64,000 nucleotides of DNA from Datnioides undecimradiatus (Eukaryota; Chordata; Actinopteri; Lobotiformes; Datnioididae), in assembly GCA_008933995.1 (NCBI GenBank), contig WARS01000046.1:9438526-9502525 (forward strand), read 5' to 3'. The stretch's first letter is position 1; each line of letters opens with the position of its first letter. The position numbers and the translations under genes were made by a program. This document shows positions 19,301 to 30,649 of the stretch, piece after piece. Below the pieces are notes generated by a model. It had not been told where the DNA came from. It made no database searches and worked only from the letters and a program-made list of their open reading frames with translations.

Positions 19301-20833
19301 GTATTGGACACAACTCCAAATTCCTGACAAAACATAAATGCTCACATCAGACAGACAGGAAATAGATACAACTGACCAGAGCTAATGGGGAGACTTCTGT
19401 GAAAGCCTGGTCACCTGCCCTAAGACACATCCTCCTCTAAAGATCTCAAAAAATGGAAACCAAGGGCCAAGTATGGACTATATCATAAAACATATTCATC
19501 ATTAATAATAAACTGAGATGTTTCAACTGTGCTTGTGTAAAATTCTTGTCATAGTGACACTAAACAAACTACCATACCTCAACTTTAGAAGCCAGGAAAA
19601 CACAGGTAGGAGCCATGAGTACTGGATCTATACTTTTCAGAGAATACCTACAAATTAAGAAGACACAGAGGTTTATCAGCAAATGAAAAGAAGGATTTAG
19701 GCATAAGTAAAGGCATAGTAAAGCTCAGAGCTAAGTAAAATGTGAAGATGCTAAGCACATCAAGTGGAAAAGAAAGACGTACTAGCTAAAGAGTTTAACA
19801 TGGGCAATGTCATATTGACGCTGACTTCTACTCTAGTATTTATGGGATAATCGAATTGAACTAGAAGTCAGGGTTTTTTTGTTTTGTTTTTAGAAAAGAA
19901 TATCTCAAAGTATTTAAATATGATGGCCAAGCAGAGAGCGCTATTTGCCCATTACAGTGCTGAAACGATAAATAGGTTGCAGCTGTAAATTACAAATACA
20001 TTCAAACATCACATCAGCAGTGTTACTTTGACATGCCTTCTTTACCTGGCATAGAAGCGTTTGAAGTAGACAGTTGCAGTAGCAATGACCTGCTGCCGCA
20101 GCTTCAGGTGTTCCCCCAAAGCCTGGATCACTAAAAGAGACAGAATTAACCACTGGATTACAGAAAGTCAACAAAGGGAACTACAATATTCACTATAACC
20201 TGAAACACTATAAAACAAAACAAGTGACGCTCTATTAGTGGTGTACACATTTTGCTGTACATATCATGCCGTGTTATTTAATGTAATCTAAGAATTCAAC
20301 ACTGCAAATTAAAAATGCCACACAAATTTTGACAAATACCATTGGCAAAAAATATCTGCAGCTTCCAGTACTCCTCTTCTGATAGGAACTTCAGATCCTT
20401 CTGGCGCTCTTTCATCAGGTCCTGTTTGTCCAGCACCCACTGCAGACTGTGACGGATAAAATCAAATACACCCTTTCAAAATACTCGCAGATACGCAGGT
20501 TGCTATAACTGTTATCAAACAAGCTAGCAGGTAGCACATACGCCACTGTTAGCCGCTTATATTACTATCGCAACGCATGAAATATATCAAAGAAAGTTAG
20601 TCTCATTAAGTTTTTGTAGCAGCCTTTGTCTGTAACAGACTTCATTTCTGTATTTATTTAAATCGATATTTTATATCGTAGCATTGTTAAGAAGTAAACT
20701 GCTAGCTTTGCCGTACGAGAGGACTAACATTTAGGCCTCACAACAGAGACGATGATTTACAAAATAAAGACGGAACGAGTCCGCTTTTAATGAAAACTCA
20801 CTAATGAGAACTTTGCCAGAAATTTCCCGCCAT
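16371..20833 (-). CDS. ccnc: Cyclin C (Mediator kinase module)
   Basis: Twelve coding exons on the minus strand: 20802-20833, 20340-20446, 20046-20130, 19578-19647, 19272-19323, 19116-19171, 17760-17795, 17589-17680, 17399-17466, 17210-17289, 16745-16863 and 16371-16425. All splice phases agree, and the 852 nt encode 283 aa, the length of human cyclin C. Exon 1 supplies only MAGNFWQSSH and part of a Tyr codon. The tandem cyclin boxes follow (about residues 45-145 and 150-245) with EYWKLQIFFANVIQALGEHL, LASKVEEFGVVSNTRLI and DMGQEDMLLPLAW. The tail is Ser/Asn-rich and ends NSYSQS. Cyclin C pairs with CDK8/CDK19 in the nuclear Mediator kinase module, which phosphorylates transcription factors and RNA polymerase II. 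It diverges from the filament gene 670 bp away. Confidence 0.98.
17800..19110 (-). other. ccnc: ccnc intron, no further feature seen
   Basis: This 1.3-kb stretch lies between the exon ending at 19116 and the 36-nt exon at 17760-17795. No other exon is needed, because the frame joins directly. It contains no repeat that I recognise. Confidence 0.7.
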
Positions 20834-21417
20834 ATTGCAGCAGTTGAGGTAGAGAGGCACAGTTAAAAACAGATTTTATTCTCCTGCAGAGAAGTGTACG
20901 GCACAGGGAAAGAGTTAGCGGAGCAGAGTACACACTGGAGTAACAGCACAAACCTTCCCGGAGAATCGAACAAAGGTTCCGGCGTTAGAGTTCCGCCTTT
21001 AAAATTTCAAATTAAACAAATTATTTTCTTTATTATGTATTTCGCAATTTATTATTATTTTCTTACAAAATTTCGAAATATGTGTCATTTCTATTTGAAA
21101 ATTACGGATGTTGGGTCTTTTAAAATTGATTTATGGATGTACAACTTAATCAAACAAACAAAAACTCCAAAAGCAACATTATGCATAAATGTATAGTAGT
21201 ATAAGCAGTTATTGTGATTACACACGTTAAGTTAAATTGAAGCCGATGCAGGCTGATCTCTGAGTCAACAGAGGATCGTGTTATTAAAAAATGAAGATTC
21301 TGTCAACCACCTATAATAAATTAATTGACGTAACCTTGATAGATGTTTGAAGGGACATTCACCCTTGTGTTGGGAAGGTTCAACATTCCGCTGTAGTGTT
21401 TGGGGAAGGGCTGAGGG
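20834..21417. promoter_or_regulatory. Divergent promoter region between ccnc and the filament gene
   Basis: About 670 bp separate the two start codons. The ccnc side has no visible TATA element. Its likely transcription start lies in the region that reads as GC-richer at 20820-20990. The filament side has a clear TATA box, listed separately. The middle (about 21000-21340) is A/T-rich, so the two genes probably do not share a compact bidirectional promoter. Confidence 0.45.
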
Positions 21418-21423
21418 TATAAA
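21418..21423 (+). promoter_or_regulatory. TATA box of the intermediate-filament gene
   Basis: TATAAA, preceded by GCTGAGGG, lies 82 bp upstream of the ATG at 21505. That predicts a start of transcription near 21450 and a 5' UTR of roughly 55 nt. TATA promoters are usual for tissue-restricted genes such as intermediate filaments. Confidence 0.7.
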
Positions 21424-21504
21424 GAGCCCGACACAGACTAAAAGGTGTGAGTGACCAGCTTAAAGTCTCCAGTTGAAAGACGCAGAAGTTACAGGAACGT
21501 CAAC

Positions 21505-24500
21505 ATGAGCCGCAGTCCAGAAAGGATGTCCTCATACCGCCGACATTTCGAGGATACCTTTGCCGCCCTTCCTGCCTACCAGCTTCGGGTGACCAGTCCC
21601 TCTCCTACCCGCAGGGACAGCCGCCACCGTTCGGCTAGCTTCACACGGAGTGGTGGGACTATGGGGCGCAGGGCGGGCTCCAGTAAGGCCAGAATGACCA
21701 GGTGAGTCACCTGACACACTGAGCACTACGCTGCGTACTATTCACTGGTGTTTTATGTGAGGAGAAAAAATAGATACTTCATTTAAAATCATGGTCCCAG
21801 GTTTTCATGTTCCAAATTCACTTTTATAATAGTGCGAGTGCATCATAATGCTCGGAGACAAGTACTTTAAAAATGAAGGCGCCTAGATCTAGCTGTCTTG
21901 TTAGTTGCCATATATAATTTTGAAGTACTTCAAATTAAAAACATCCTTAAAATCACAACTGTGATTCTGTAATCTGTTCTCTGGTCCTGTCTACAGCAGT
22001 GTGAGTATGGGTGCGCTGTGCTTTGGTATGTCCATGGGGCTCGGGCCAAAACTCGACCTGGATGCGGCTGCAGCAGAGAACCAGGCCTTTATGATGACTC
22101 GAACGAATGAGAGACAGGAGATGGTGGCCCTCAACGACCGCCTGGCAGTATATATTGAAAAGGCAAGCGGACTAGCCATTCACACATGCACACTTGCTCA
22201 TGTATAGGTTCTTAAATCAGCATATGCAGTCTGACGTCTTTTTCCTACCTGATCTATTTGAGTCTTTAACTTTTTCTTTTTTCTTTTTTTTTTTTTACAT
22301 TTTTTATGCTTTCAGCTTGTAATCATTACTCTACTGTATGTCTTCTGTATTTTTTCATATAGGTGCGAAACCTGGAGTCAAAAAACAAGTTGCTGGAGGC
22401 TGAGATTGAGGCCCTAAAGAGCCGCCATGTCAGACCATCAGGACTCAGGCAGCTGTATGAGGCTCAGCTGAAGGATCTTAACAGGGTTGCCGGGCAAATG
22501 AAAATCCAGAGGGTGAGGGAGGTCATATCTCGTGGCTGCGACATGATTTGATTGTGGCCTGCTGTGACGAGTATAGAAGCAAGGTGTGTTTCAAAATTAT
22601 AAACAACAAATAACATTTGAGCTGCTTTCCATCCCATATAAAGGATACATCTTTGGCAGCCAAAGAGGCAATGTTGGGACAGTTGGAGATGCTGAAGGCC
22701 AAATATGATGAAGCTGTGGATGCCCGCAAAAAGGCGGAGCATGATATTGAAACTCTCCGTCCGGTAAGAAACAGTGAGAAACCTTTTCACAACCTCAAAT
22801 TCAGTAGGTTCATAGAGGCTTCCATTTCACTAAAACTGCTCCAACAATATGTGGCTCGATGTCCCAGGATGTGGATAAAGCAACCTCAGCACGGATTGTT
22901 CTGGAGAAACACCTGGAACAACTGGAGGTGGAGCTGGCCTTCCTGCAGAGAGTTCACAAGGAGGTAATGCATGTTTGTCTCTCCATCTATGGCATACTGC
23001 ATATATGAATCAGAAGCACATTGCTGCCATGCCTTTCATTTTCTCATTAATGGTTTAATGGGCTGGTAATTATTGCTATGACAGGTTACACTTAAACTGA
23101 GACCTAGCTGATGGATGGAGTGAGTAAGAGCGTAAACATGGCAATTAACAGCATGGTGTGAAGGCTCATAGGAAGCTGAAGGGGAAAGCGGTGGCTTACC
23201 TGTGGTGCAGAGTGGTGCAATGAACCATGATACTATATGACTTAGCCACAAACAAATGCTGATCAAATGTATTTCCAAAATAATATTTTGTGTTATATTA
23301 GAGCATTTTAGTTCTGTACATTTTGGGGGGGGGGGTTCTGATACTGGTTGTTTTTTTTCCACTAAAAGGAAATTGAGGAGCTGATGCAGCAGATCTACTC
23401 AGTAACCTCCAAAGTGGAGCTGACCTTTGGCCTCCCCGACCTCTCCGCAGCTCTCAGACAGATTCAGTCCCAGTATGACAGCATTGCTGCCAAAAACCTG
23501 CAGGTAGGGTTCAACAATGAAGCCTCTTACTAATGTGAACAACACACCTGTGATTATAATTGTCTGGGTTATAACCTGCATGCTAGAAATAGTTTAAATT
23601 CATAAAAATCAACTATAATGTATTGAAACACCTTAATTACTTATTCTTATTCAGGAAATGGACACCTGGTACAGGTCAAAGTTTCAGGACCTGAGCAACG
23701 CTTCAACCAAACATGTTCAAAGTGTTCGAAGTGTGAGAGAGGAAATTGGAAGCTATAAGAAGGATGTGAGTGTGATTTCTTATATTTCCATATGGTGTTT
23801 ATACCTCCTACTACCACTTCATAGCTTTATGTGTGTATAGCTTCTCAACAAGGAACGAGAATTGGACGCCCTAAAGACGAGGAATGAGTATTTGGAGGCT
23901 CAGATTCGTGATGCAGTGGGGAAATACAAGAAGAGGGAGGAGGACTTACAGGTAACTGACATGACATTATGCCATCATATAAAAATGAATAGTTTATATT
24001 CACTCAGGCTGTTCATGCAGAATGAAACATGTGACATTTTGTAATCGTCCCTTGGCCCAAAACAACTTCAAAGAATCTGTTGTGTTGTATTCTATTTCAA
24101 CAGGAGCGTATAGAGGCAGTTAAACTGGATCTGAAGGTGACCAAGGAGAAGATCGCCCTGCTGCTGCGGGAATACCAGGACCTTCTTAATGCAAAGATGG
24201 CTCTGGAGATTGAGATCACCACCTACAGGTGAACAAAGCAGAACACCTGGTTTGAAGCTGATCATCATGTCATTTCCATGGTTTAGAAATGTGACCTGAA
24301 AAATATAAGGAGATACTCGTACCACTGCACATAAGGTGTTTTTCATTTCGTATGTAGCCTTTACTTTAACTTCCCTCCCCTCTGTCTGTCTCAGGAAGCT
24401 GATTGAGGGGGAAGACAGCCGCCTGAGCACCATGGTGGGAAACCTGTCCCTAACCAGAGGCTTGCATCTCACGTCCAGTGTTAGCATGCATGCAGCCTCA

Positions 24501-24915
24501 GCTACATCCTCAGTCTCTGATTGGTCTGCAACTGAAGCCACTTCGAAGCTAGATGGAGCCCCTAGTGACCCAACTGGCAGTGTGGCTGAGAAAGCTCCAG
24601 ATTCAGCTGGAGCCAGCGTGGAGGTGGAGTCATCAGACACCCAGACAGCCTTGGAGGAGCAGGCAACTGAAACGTCTGAGAGAAAGACAGTCCTCATCAG
24701 GTAGAGGGTGACAGAGCATACACCATCTAACAAGTTCTGTTCTGAATCAGAAATCTCGGAGTCAACCAAAAAACTCACCTTTCTTAATCTTATTTCTCCA
24801 CCTGCTGCTTTTTTTCCCCAGAACAGTTAAGACAGATGAGGACACTTACGAGAGCGACACACAGGAGCGCACCATCACTATTTCTGGAGCAGCTGATGAT
24901 ACAGAAGAAGAATAG
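21505..24915 (+). CDS. Cytoplasmic intermediate filament protein, type III-like
   Basis: Eleven exons: 21505-21701, 21997-22162, 22363-22512, 22644-22763, 22868-22963, 23369-23503, 23655-23765, 23841-23951, 24104-24228, 24395-24700 and 24822-24915. They join in frame to 1611 nt (536 aa). A basic Ser/Arg head (residues 1 to about 102) precedes the rod, which opens at NERQEMVALNDRLAVYIEKV and closes at LEIEITTYRKLIEGEDSRL (about residue 414). Coil 1B has no lamin-type insertion. The tail of about 120 aa is acidic, Ser/Thr/Ala-rich and ends with KTVLIRTVKTDEDTYESDTQ, resembling the desmin/vimentin tail motif. That motif and the intron pattern favour type III over neurofilament, but it is not clearly desmin, vimentin, GFAP or peripherin; a fish-specific paralogue is likely. 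Intron 2 has a GC donor. Expected role: coiled-coil dimers forming 10-nm filaments in the cytoplasm. Confidence 0.93.
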
Positions 24916-25137
24916 ACCATTCATCTACCACAAATCTCACTGGGTGGCCATTGCAAACTATTTCCTGTGCATCCAACTTGTGCCCATTTTGAGAATTGTG
25001 TTTGTCCTCCATGGTGACTTCATTCAGAGAGATACACACCGTGTCCTGTCACTTTGCTCTGCCTGCCTCTAACTTCCTCTGCTTTACTGCTCTTTTAACC
25101 CTCCTGTGTGTCAGGGAACTGATTTTCAAAGTAACTA

Positions 25138-25143
25138 AATAAA
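25138..25143 (+). terminator. Poly(A) signal of the filament gene
   Basis: AATAAA lies 223 nt after the stop codon of the intermediate-filament gene, the first canonical signal in that direction. It implies a short 3' UTR and leaves about 650 bp before the pgm3 stop codon on the other strand. Confidence 0.7.
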
Positions 25144-25790
25144 CAGCAAGCAAACCTAGATGTGGTTTTCTTCTAAATTCAAAGAGTCACCAGTGTAAAC
25201 TGGTACACTGAGCACAAACACTCACACAGACACTTTTCTCTCTTCCGTTGTTTATAAAAAACCAAGCAACTGACATCGAAGTTAAGTACAATTGTTGAAA
25301 CTCTCATGTCAATTTTTGAGTGCACTCATTCAAAGAGCAAAGAAATCACAGCACATAAAGAAACAGATTCTTTTCAGCAAAAGATAATGTGACCAAAATG
25401 TTACCGAAACCAACACCTTCTTCATTTGTGTTACAAGACAATTGATTTGGTTTTCGCATATATTCAGTGGAGTAGCTTATTTGTATGAAATAGACCTATA
25501 ATTTACAGGCACTGTTTAAGATAGAATAACAAGCCAAGTAGAATTACTCAAAGTTGCATAAAATCTCCACCGACATGTCCCATATCTTTACAATGACAAA
25601 TACAAAGAAATATTAAACTAGAGTGTACGTCACACTATTTTTTTTTCTTTGAATTTGTAAAGTGCAATTAACAGTACAACATAATTCAGTACTTTATCGA
25701 AAAAGAAGCAATTTGATAAATTACAACTTTAGAGAATGTTGTTTTTGACTAAGCACCAACTGACTGGTCAGTGTTGTATGATTTGTGCTC
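25144..25790. other. Convergent intergenic gap and pgm3 3' UTR
   Basis: A/T-rich region between two genes that face each other tail to tail. The right part should be pgm3 3' UTR on the minus strand. I could not find a canonical AATAAA for pgm3 here and see no other gene. Confidence 0.6.
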
Positions 25791-26868
25791 CTAGTGCAAT
25801 GGTTTGGGCTCGTCACCAACTCCCCCAGCGAGATGATAAACTGCAAGGCTGACTTCATGTGCCAGGGCATCAGCACTCTCCTAAAACACAAATACAATAC
25901 GTGTATTGTAGAATAAAAGCAAAAAGGACAGAAATATGTCAGAAAAGAAGACCACAAGAAACTCACCTGTGTTTCTGCCTCAGCGTAAACTCTCACCACG
26001 TCCTCGGTGCCAGAGGGTCTCACAAAGGAGCGAGCCTGCCTGTACTTCTTCACTAGGCTGTCGATGGCCTCCTGCAGTCCCGCTGGGCTCACTGCCCGTC
26101 TCTCTGCATCCGTGGTGTCTATCACCCTGCGGTCTGACACCTACAGAAAGCACAAATACGGATATCTAGGACCACTTATGCACAAACATTCACGTGGAAC
26201 TGGCGCTGAAGGGAGTACAGAGTTGAAGCAGTCAGGTATATATAATGAGATAGCTTTTTCATAACTAGAATAAGGCCTCGTGGGTGGAACTTAAGGACTC
26301 ATAATGTGTCGAGTGTCAAGTGTTTGGGAAAGACATGCAATAAACTTCTATAAATATATATATATAAATAAATTTCTTGCTTAAAAAATCATAAAGAAAC
26401 TGTCATTTTAAAACTGTTATGTAAAAACTGTCTATCAGAAGCAGCATCTCAGGATGCAAAGTGATGAAAGTATTAAGCATTTAAAACAAATATTTTAGTA
26501 TGTATGCATTACAGTTTCAATCTAAAATTGTTTCCAAATATTCAAGGACTTTCAAGGCCCAGTTATGCTGTTTGTAGCAACATGGGAATGTTAAAGACAA
26601 ACTAGTTCCCTTGAGGATCAACTTTCAGAAATATTATATGTTCTAATACGTAAATGAATGAGCACCTTGACTTTGAGCTGCCTGTTTGGCAGGTCACTGT
26701 AGATTGCATCCCACTGCTGGATAGTCATTCCCTTGATGGCTAATATGGCTTCAATCAGCAGCATGTCAGATATGGCGTCACCAACAGTCTTTAAAAGATA
26801 AAACACAGACAGTACATCATTAAAAATGTGAGTGAGTGTATTAAAAATCCCCCTTTTTTGCTTTATTG

Positions 26869-26909
<41 letters not shown>

Positions 26910-29442
26910 ACCTGGTTGATGACATTTATAGTGTTCAGCAGCAGGAGAGCCGCTCTCTTCCTCTCGTCGTCCATGCTGGGGTTCTCTGCTAGCTGCTGGA
27001 TCTTCTCTTCAGCTGCCTTACTGAACAACACCTGACCACAACACAAACACATTATGACTAATGCCTAGGACTTGCATAACTAATTTACCAATGACACCAA
27101 ATATTTTAAGACATTGAGCTTTGTGTGTGTGTGTGTGTGTCTGATCTACTCACAGTTCCATGCCCATTGGCCTCAAAGTACACACCAATATCAAACTCCT
27201 GCGCTGCATGATGTAGGTGCTTCACTCCGGTTTTAGTGCACCTCACTGGTACCTGAAGCACATGAAAATAAGTGAGCATGAATCATATATTAGAAAAACT
27301 GAGTAAAAGAACTGCACTTGTGTTTTTCTCACCTTCATAGTGTCTTCCAGGTAGCGTGTTGAGCTTCCGTTAGCATAAGCAGTTTGCACCACTGCTATCT
27401 TCAAGTCAAGGGCAGCCTGTATGAACAGAAACATTAAAAAACTGTTCACAAGGAGTTTGTGTTCGTCTGCCTATTTATTGTTTCTGTGTTTGTATTTGAG
27501 AGTTATACCTGTGTGAGCAGCTCTTTAAGGAAAGTGCTGATGAGAGTAGCGATTTTGTCGCCATCCAGCAGGTGAAACTGTCTTTCAGAGTCAGTGTAGA
27601 AGTAAACTATTCGGTCAGCATCGCCGTCAAAGGAGCAGGCACGCTCTCCTGGGTTAATGTTAATGCCTTCACAGAGAGAAGAACAGACAAGAGAAGTGGT
27701 CAATTAAAAACAGCCTTGATATCGAATGTTTTCTCTCATACACTATGGCTTTATTTTGCATTTTTATATTTGAAACATGTTCGATTATTTAACTAAAACT
27801 ATTAGGTGGTCTTATAAGGCAGAGTCTCCATCTTATGGTCATATACTGCACCATTGATAATACATGAGATAAACCACAGAGACAATACATCCACTACTGC
27901 TTTACTGTCACTCTATTTATGATAATATACTTTTGAAACACACTGTATGGAAAGCACAGTTGCACCTGTTGGAGGAATTTGCTGCACTTTGACAAAGTCC
28001 GCCCCACACTGGTGGTTGAGCTTTCCTTTACTGCCGTCATTAAACAGTGATATATGCAGCTCCTTTTTCAGGTGACTCTCCATCTCCCGAACTTTCAGGG
28101 CCCCAATACCATTAGCCCCATCCACAGAGAGGTGCTTCTGGTCATCTGTACAATTGGATGCCTACCAGAGAGAAAAAGAAGGAGGAAGGGAGAAAAGAGA
28201 GATTCTGGATGGATGACTATTTGTAATAACACTGACACACCCAGGCATACACCCCCAAATGTAAAGGGCATGAGCAAAGTCATGAAAACACCTGACACAC
28301 CCTGCTTCCTTACATTCTTTGTGAGCTGAATGAAAGCTTGGCAGAGTTTCTTGTAGTAACCTTCCACTGTGGCTTCTCCATATTTACCCTGTGTGTTCTG
28401 ACAGCAAACCATGTAGTGGAGCTGTGGGGTAGTCACCAAACCATAATCTGAGGAGCAAGAGATGAAGGAAAAAGTACAGAAATTAAGAAAACAACATAGG
28501 AAAAGTACTGAAATTAGTATTAGAGAACACAAGTTCAAATAACCCTACCTTTGCTGTGACCACCGAGAGCAGATATTCCATCTATTACTGCCTGTGAAAG
28601 GCTGGCACTGCTGCTTCTATAGAGGGACACTTGTGTTATATCTACTTTTTAATTTGCTGTCAGTAAGAATTTATAATAATAATATTAAAAGGCATACAAT
28701 TGGTAAAAGTGCATGTTAGTTCACTTTTCTGCGTTGTTATCCGAATGGCTGTGGTTGCATCTTTGGAATCAAATCAAAAAAATGACTGAAGATTTTATAC
28801 CTGGTGTCTTTGCCCACAAACACATTCGCCTCCTGGCTCATATTTATGGACTCCTTCTCGATAATGTTCTTCAGGGCAGTAAGCAAATCTTCCTGCTCAG
28901 CATTGGCCAGCTGGGTGGCGTAGTCCTCCCATGATGGTGTCACCATCTCACCCATGGGGTCAATCAGTTTCACCCCGTTGTCCTCCTGCGAGGGCAGATA
29001 TAAGCAGAAAGACAGGAAGAAGTTAAAGTGAGAGTTAGGATTATTATGTGCTTAAAGTGTTGTTTAAACTGAAAAAGTCTCATGAAATGAATTGACCGTT
29101 ATAAGGGGGAAAACAATGTATTTTGGTCAATGATTTAAAAAATTACCCATGTCTGCCAGAAAAAAACAGATAATCTAAAATACTCACATGGAACACAAAT
29201 TAAATCACAGACCTATGGCAAACCCCCCTTCTCACCTCGGGGTTATGTGATGCAGTCACCATGACTCCAATGGTTGCTTCTGTCTTTTTGGAGCGGAGGG
29301 TGGCCAGCAGTCCCATCCTGAACATGATGTGGTCCAAATGATTGGCATTTGCCCTGAAACCAGCAGTGCCATACTGCAACACCAACCCTGCAGGCTTAGG
29401 ATGCAGACTGGACTGCTTTGATACTTCCTGAAACTGGGCCAT
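25791..29442 (-). CDS. pgm3: Phosphoacetylglucosamine mutase
   Basis: Twelve coding exons on the minus strand: 29236-29442, 28801-28985, 28549-28616, 28314-28447, 27966-28161, 27509-27666, 27333-27416, 27154-27252, 26912-27031, 26666-26788, 25967-26140 and 25791-25880. They give 1638 nt, or 545 aa. The enzyme interconverts GlcNAc-6-phosphate and GlcNAc-1-phosphate in cytosolic UDP-GlcNAc synthesis. The active-site phosphoserine loop is TASHNPE (Ser65), the metal loop is FDGDADR, the sugar-binding part is EANGHGT, and the phosphate-binding loop is [16 protein letters not shown] near the C-terminus. All key motifs are intact. The ATG lies 2 nt after an acceptor (GTTTCAG/TA), so at least one non-coding 5' exon exists; a gtaagt donor on the minus strand near 29849 is a candidate. 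Two introns begin beside CA repeats. Confidence 0.98.
26874..26907. repeat. pgm3: (TG)n tract beside a pgm3 5' splice site
   Basis: Reads as CA repeat on the pgm3 strand. It begins 5 nt into the intron that follows the exon ending at 26912, so the donor is CAG/gtggacacac, a weak match to the consensus. Confidence 0.95.
27122..27140. repeat. pgm3: (TG)n tract near the preceding pgm3 donor
   Basis: CA repeat on the pgm3 strand starting about 14 nt downstream of the donor at 27153. Together with the tract at 26874-26907 it places CA repeats at the 5' ends of two consecutive introns. Confidence 0.93.
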
Positions 29443-30200
29443 TACTGAAACCCATTACCAAGACATGACAAACAGACCAGTCACTTAGACTTGATTGAAT
29501 TTTAACACTAAAATGCACTTAAGTATCAAATGTAAATGTACTTTATATGAATAATTTACAGCGGTCATTATTACCACAGCAGAAACGTATCAGAAGAACT
29601 TAATGTTGCAGTTGGTTGAATCTGAACTATTCTATACAGAACATTTATACTAAGAAATTAAATAAATATAGTAAAACATAATAAACTTGACTTTTTCGGG
29701 CAAAATGCGTACTAAAAAAACGCCTAGATCACACTTTCATGTAACATATCACGCGACAACAGGAGAGCAAAGTTTGCAGCAGTCTGTCGCCAACTAAGGA
29801 GATAAACTCAATGAACTTAATCATATAAAGTGAATGGCAGACCAACTTACAATACCTAGCTACGTTAACTAGCTGAAATGTCATTACCGTGCCGCACAAA
29901 GTGGCGCTTCCGAGGCTAAAAGTCAAACACACCATCGCTCTGTAACTCTATGCTCCTTAAGGTGTGTTTTTAATTAACTTACCCTTTAATTTTATAGATT
30001 ATAAGCAGAAGAGTATCAATGAATGCCAATCTAGTGCTTCCTGTTTTCTCTGGTTCCTCAACTCCTCCTCAAAGGCGACGTGGCTGGAGTTCCGTGTACG
30101 TCACGTGACGCATACACGCTCAGCGTGCCTATCAGTGCGCTTTTCTCCATGGATGATTTTCTCCCATTATACAGTAGTACTATGATGCAGGGACGGCGTG
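29443..30200 (-). promoter_or_regulatory. pgm3: pgm3 5' non-coding exon and promoter region
   Basis: The coding exon starts right after a 3' splice site, so transcription must begin further upstream. A strong donor (gtaagttggt on the minus strand, near 29849) fits a first exon around 29850-30050, and a CpG-containing stretch with a perfect CACGTG palindrome lies at about 30065-30130. No TATA box was seen. Confidence 0.5.
30100..30109. promoter_or_regulatory. CLEAR/E-box palindrome GTCACGTGAC
   Basis: The ten-base palindrome GTCACGTGAC matches the consensus for MiT/TFE factors (TFEB, TFE3) and also fits USF and MYC/MAX E-boxes. It lies roughly 660 bp upstream of the pgm3 start codon and probably close to the pgm3 transcription start. 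Binding is inferred from the motif only. Confidence 0.5.
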
Positions 30201-30649
30201 AACGCCACAACCAGACAAATATACATACAAACATACACCCTGACGTTTTTTAATTTATTTGTTATATAATGTTTTTACATGATAAAAAAAATAAAAACAT
30301 AGTAAAACATTGTTAGAGCATCTCCAGTTTTGTCCATTACTGGCATAAAATATCCCGAGAAAAGATTAATTTTAGGTCCTTATAGCGCATATATGAACAA
30401 ACGAAATGTGCTGTGTTTGATCTTAACAATTACCGGTATCATGGTTTAAATATAACCCTGATCTATTAGGATTCGTTAGCTGTTCATAACCACAAAACTA
30501 AAACATGCCGTGTCGTGTTTCATTCTTATTCTTATCTTATTCATCACAAAATGTTTCACCTTAATCATCTCTCACTCAGCATGCTGTGCGTGCAAACCTG
30601 TGTGATGCATAGTCTACATGCAGCAGTACATAAGCCAAAGTCACGCTCG

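Noticed and set aside
24092-24778. 228-aa minus-strand open frame
   Set aside because: It is antisense to exons 9 and 10 of the intermediate-filament gene, whose sense frame is clearly conserved; no recognisable domain.
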